From assembly GCF_900114265.1 (NCBI RefSeq), contig NZ_FPKV01000001.1, forward strand, positions 434,001 through 498,000: 64,000 nucleotides of DNA, given 5' to 3'. The stretch is from Flaviramulus basaltis. GTDB lineage: Bacteria > Bacteroidota > Bacteroidia > Flavobacteriales > Flavobacteriaceae. The position numbers were made by a program, and so were the translations under genes. The notes below the pieces were generated by a model, which worked only from the letters and a program-made list of their open reading frames with translations, ran no database searches and was not told where the DNA came from. How positions within the stretch are numbered: the first letter of the stretch is position 1; every line of letters starts with the position of its first letter. Positions 61,999-64,000 of this stretch are shown piece after piece.

Positions 61999-64000
61999 TT
62001 AAAACTTAAGAGTAACTCCAACTAAAAAGTTAGTAGTTGCTTGCGGATAATAACCTGAATAATACCCAGTAGTTGTTCCAGTTGGACTTGATGTATCATC
62101 ATAATCATATGAGCCAAAAAACCCATTAGACACATATTCTTTGTTAAATACATTGTTAACTAACCCAGATATAACAATTGACTTGAATGTTTTATTAGGT
62201 TTAATTTCATAATTGATATTGAAATCGTTTACAAAATAGCTGTCCAATTTAGAATCTTCATTATCTACATTTCCCATATATTGTTCACCAACATATTTGC
62301 TTAAAAAAGACAATTGTAGATTTTTTAAAGGATTAAAATTAAGTGCATTACCAATGACTAAATCTGGTGAAAAAGAAATATTTGTATTTCCTAAATCTAC
62401 CAGTTCACCATTAATAGGTGAATTAAAATCTTGGTTTTTATTACTGCTTATTGCAATATTAGTTGAGATGTTAAATAGTTTATTAAACTGAATATTTGCA
62501 TCAACCTCTAAACCTAATCTGTAACTTTTACCACTTGTTGCTCTTATAGGGCTTCCTACATCATCCAACTCGCCAGTTAATACCAATTGATTTTGGTAAA
62601 ACATATAATACAAATTCGTATTTACACTTACTTTGTTTTTATGGTGTCTCCAACCTAATTCAATATCATTTAGCGTTTCGTTTTCTGTTACACCTGCTTT
62701 AAAATCATCACGATTTGGCTCTCTATTTGCTCGTCCGTAAGATGCGTAAAAGCTGTTAAAATCAGAATTTTTAAAAGTGAAACCTAATTTTGGATTAAAA
62801 AAACTAAAGTTTGCATCGGTTACAAAACTTACTAAATCTGAATTTATTCCATTAGTTTTATAGCTTACAAAACGCCCTTGTAAGTCCACAAAACCTGTTA
62901 CTTTTTCAGCAAGTTTAAATGTTGCTTTAGAAAAAACACTAAAATCATTTTTAGTAGCGTCACCTTCATAATATCTATCTCTAATATTCGTATTTGGTGC
63001 TAAATCGCTTCCCCAAATAACTTCTCCAAAATGATCACCATCATAAGTACTGTAAGAGATACCCGAAATAATTTCTAAAGTATTTTTCTTATAAGAAACA
63101 TTAGCATTTAGGACGTAAAAATTATTATCTAACCAACGGCGTACAATAACATCGGAATCATCTTCAATTAAATTATCAAAATCTGCAGCAGATTCTTCAG
63201 GTTTATATTGCTCATAATAGCCTTTTCCTTTGGTATAGTTTAAACCTAAATTAGTTGACCAGTTGTTATTGAAACGTTCATTCCAATGCAATTGATAATG
63301 GTCTTGCCAATAATTATCGGTTTCATTTTCATAAGTATATGGGTTTTGACGGCGGTTTTCCTGTAATTCATCTGCTGTTAATCCATACCATGCTTGATAA
63401 GTTTGCTCTTTTGCTCCAAATGTTAAGGCTTTAATTAAAGTATTTTCATCTTTGTAAATACCTTGTAAAAAGTATGAACCTAAATCTGTATAGGCACGGT
63501 CTATATAACCATCAGAATCAATTTTAGAGAAACGTCCAGAGATTTCAAAATGGTCATTTAGTAATCCTGTGCTAAGTTTTACGGTATGTTTTCTTGTATT
63601 ATAGCTTCCAAAGCTATTAGAAATCTCCCCTGAAGCCTCATCTGAAAGCACATCTGTTAACACATTTAAACTTGCGCCAAAAGCACCTGAGCCATTTGTA
63701 GATGTTCCAACACCACGTTGTAATTGTAAACTCTCAATTGATGAAGCAAAATCACCTAAGTTTACCCAAAACGTTCCTTGACTTTCTGGGTCGTTATAAG
63801 GAATTCCATTTATGGTTACATTTACTCGAGTAGCATCTGTACCACGCACTCTAATACCCGTATAACCAATACCTGCTCCGGCATCACTTGTGGTTACTAC
63901 CGATGGCAAATAATTTAAAAGCGCAGGAATATCCTGCCCTAAATTGCGTTTTTCCAATTGCTCTTTTGAAACGTTGGAATGTGTAATTGGAGAATCTGCA
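61999..64000 (-). CDS. TonB-dependent receptor, 5' end outside the window
   Basis: The visible 666 residues cover most of the plug domain and the whole barrel of an outer-membrane TonB-dependent receptor. The frame is open to the window edge, so the signal peptide, TonB box and carboxypeptidase-like region are missing. Plug hallmarks: SVVTTSDAGAGIGYTGIRVRGTDATRVNVTINGIPYNDPESQGTFW. The barrel ends in the C-terminal aromatic strand ATTNFLVGVTLKF. The TTG at 63957 is internal, not a start. Substrate is unknown: iron-siderophore, vitamin or carbohydrate are possible. Not a SusC homolog by visible length and features. Confidence 0.9.
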   Translation of the reverse strand, partial: ADSPITHSNVSKEQLEKRNLGQDIPALLNYLPSVVTTSDAGAGIGYTGIRVRGTDATRVNVTINGIPYNDPESQGTFWVNLGDFASSIESLQLQRGVGTSTNGSGAFGASLNVLTDVLSDEASGEISNSFGSYNTRKHTVKLSTGLLNDHFEISGRFSKIDSDGYIDRAYTDLGSYFLQGIYKDENTLIKALTFGAKEQTYQAWYGLTADELQENRRQNPYTYENETDNYWQDHYQLHWNERFNNNWSTNLGLNYTKGKGYYEQYKPEESAADFDNLIEDDSDVIVRRWLDNNFYVLNANVSYKKNTLEIISGISYSTYDGDHFGEVIWGSDLAPNTNIRDRYYEGDATKNDFSVFSKATFKLAEKVTGFVDLQGRFVSYKTNGINSDLVSFVTDANFSFFNPKLGFTFKNSDFNSFYASYGRANREPNRDDFKAGVTENETLNDIELGWRHHKNKVSVNTNLYYMFYQNQLVLTGELDDVGSPIRATSGKSYRLGLEVDANIQFNKLFNISTNIAISSNKNQDFNSPINGELVDLGNTNISFSPDLVIGNALNFNPLKNLQLSFLSKYVGEQYMGNVDNEDSKLDSYFVNDFNINYEIKPNKTFKSIVISGLVNNVFNKEYVSNGFFGSYDYDDTSSPTGTTTGYYSGYYPQATTNFLVGVTLKF

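Noticed and set aside
1-64000. tRNA, rRNA, CRISPR arrays, transposases, phage genes, origin of replication
   Set aside because: None seen on either strand by reading the sequence; short RNAs cannot be excluded without a covariance search.

Overview
The window is 64 kb of an AT-rich, gene-dense bacterial chromosome. Several features point to the Bacteroidota, most likely a marine member of the Flavobacteriaceae. Two proteins carry type IX secretion (T9SS) C-terminal sorting domains. There are many Bacteroidota-restricted families (DUF4271, DUF4296, DUF3098, DUF3127, DUF6370). Promoters look like TAnnTTTG, Shine-Dalgarno sequences are scarce, and lipoprotein signal peptides are frequent. The genus cannot be fixed from the sequence alone. 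I see no rRNA, tRNA, CRISPR array, prophage or transposase, so this is mostly core chromosome.

Layout. 1-5.3 kb: a truncated glutaryl-CoA dehydrogenase, a DUF3050 protein, a GDSL lipoprotein, a small CNGKC membrane protein next to a Met/His-rich outer-membrane protein (probably metal handling), and a metallophosphoesterase. 5.3-9.2 kb: a minus-strand operon of porin, imelysin-like lipoprotein and di-heme oxidoreductase, with an apparent hairpin and internal promoter before the last gene. 9.3-13 kb: ferredoxin, NifU-like protein and Mrp (Fe-S metabolism), an alkyltransferase-like protein, a LysE exporter and TrmB. 13-19 kb: a glycosyltransferase, a PhoR/PhoB-like two-component pair, two T9SS proteins, a LuxE-like protein and a YHS-domain gene broken by a stop codon. 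19-29.5 kb: TyrS, an epimerase, dihydroorotase, polyprenol-phosphate glycosyltransferase, DUF4271-HemD, a small beta-barrel protein flanked by a decayed copy of the hemD 3' end, PEP carboxykinase and DUF423. 29.5-32.6 kb: saccharopine dehydrogenase, a nested repeat, an unknown small protein and an Lrp regulator. 32.7-45 kb: GlyS, ComF, an Ig-like lipoprotein, an amidase, a LytS/LytTR pair, a membrane-anchored MutS-like ATPase, a BAX-inhibitor-like protein, a zinc peptidase, alanine dehydrogenase, a SemiSWEET and small lipoproteins. 45-48 kb: LeuRS with an apparently extra segment of about 80 residues. 48-55.4 kb: a DMT transporter, then FtsX-DUF3098 and UppP-TruB separated by a glycerate kinase/GntP permease divergon. 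55.4-64 kb: thioredoxin-like protein, Tag, Aat, DUF3127, flavin reductase, histidine kinase, HIT protein, GreA, a Rieske-like lipoprotein and the 3' part of a TonB-dependent receptor.

Most of the window is housekeeping: translation, Fe-S and heme synthesis, gluconeogenesis, amino-acid catabolism and envelope biogenesis. The most unusual signals are structural. They are the hemD 3' fragment duplication around an outer-membrane gene, the LeuRS insertion, one palindromic repeat nested inside another dispersed repeat, the hairpin inside the porin/imelysin/di-heme operon, and the fresh nonsense mutation in the YHS gene. No clearly new multi-gene system is evident. The best candidates for under-described biology are the Met/His-rich plus CNGKC pair and the membrane-anchored MutS-like protein.
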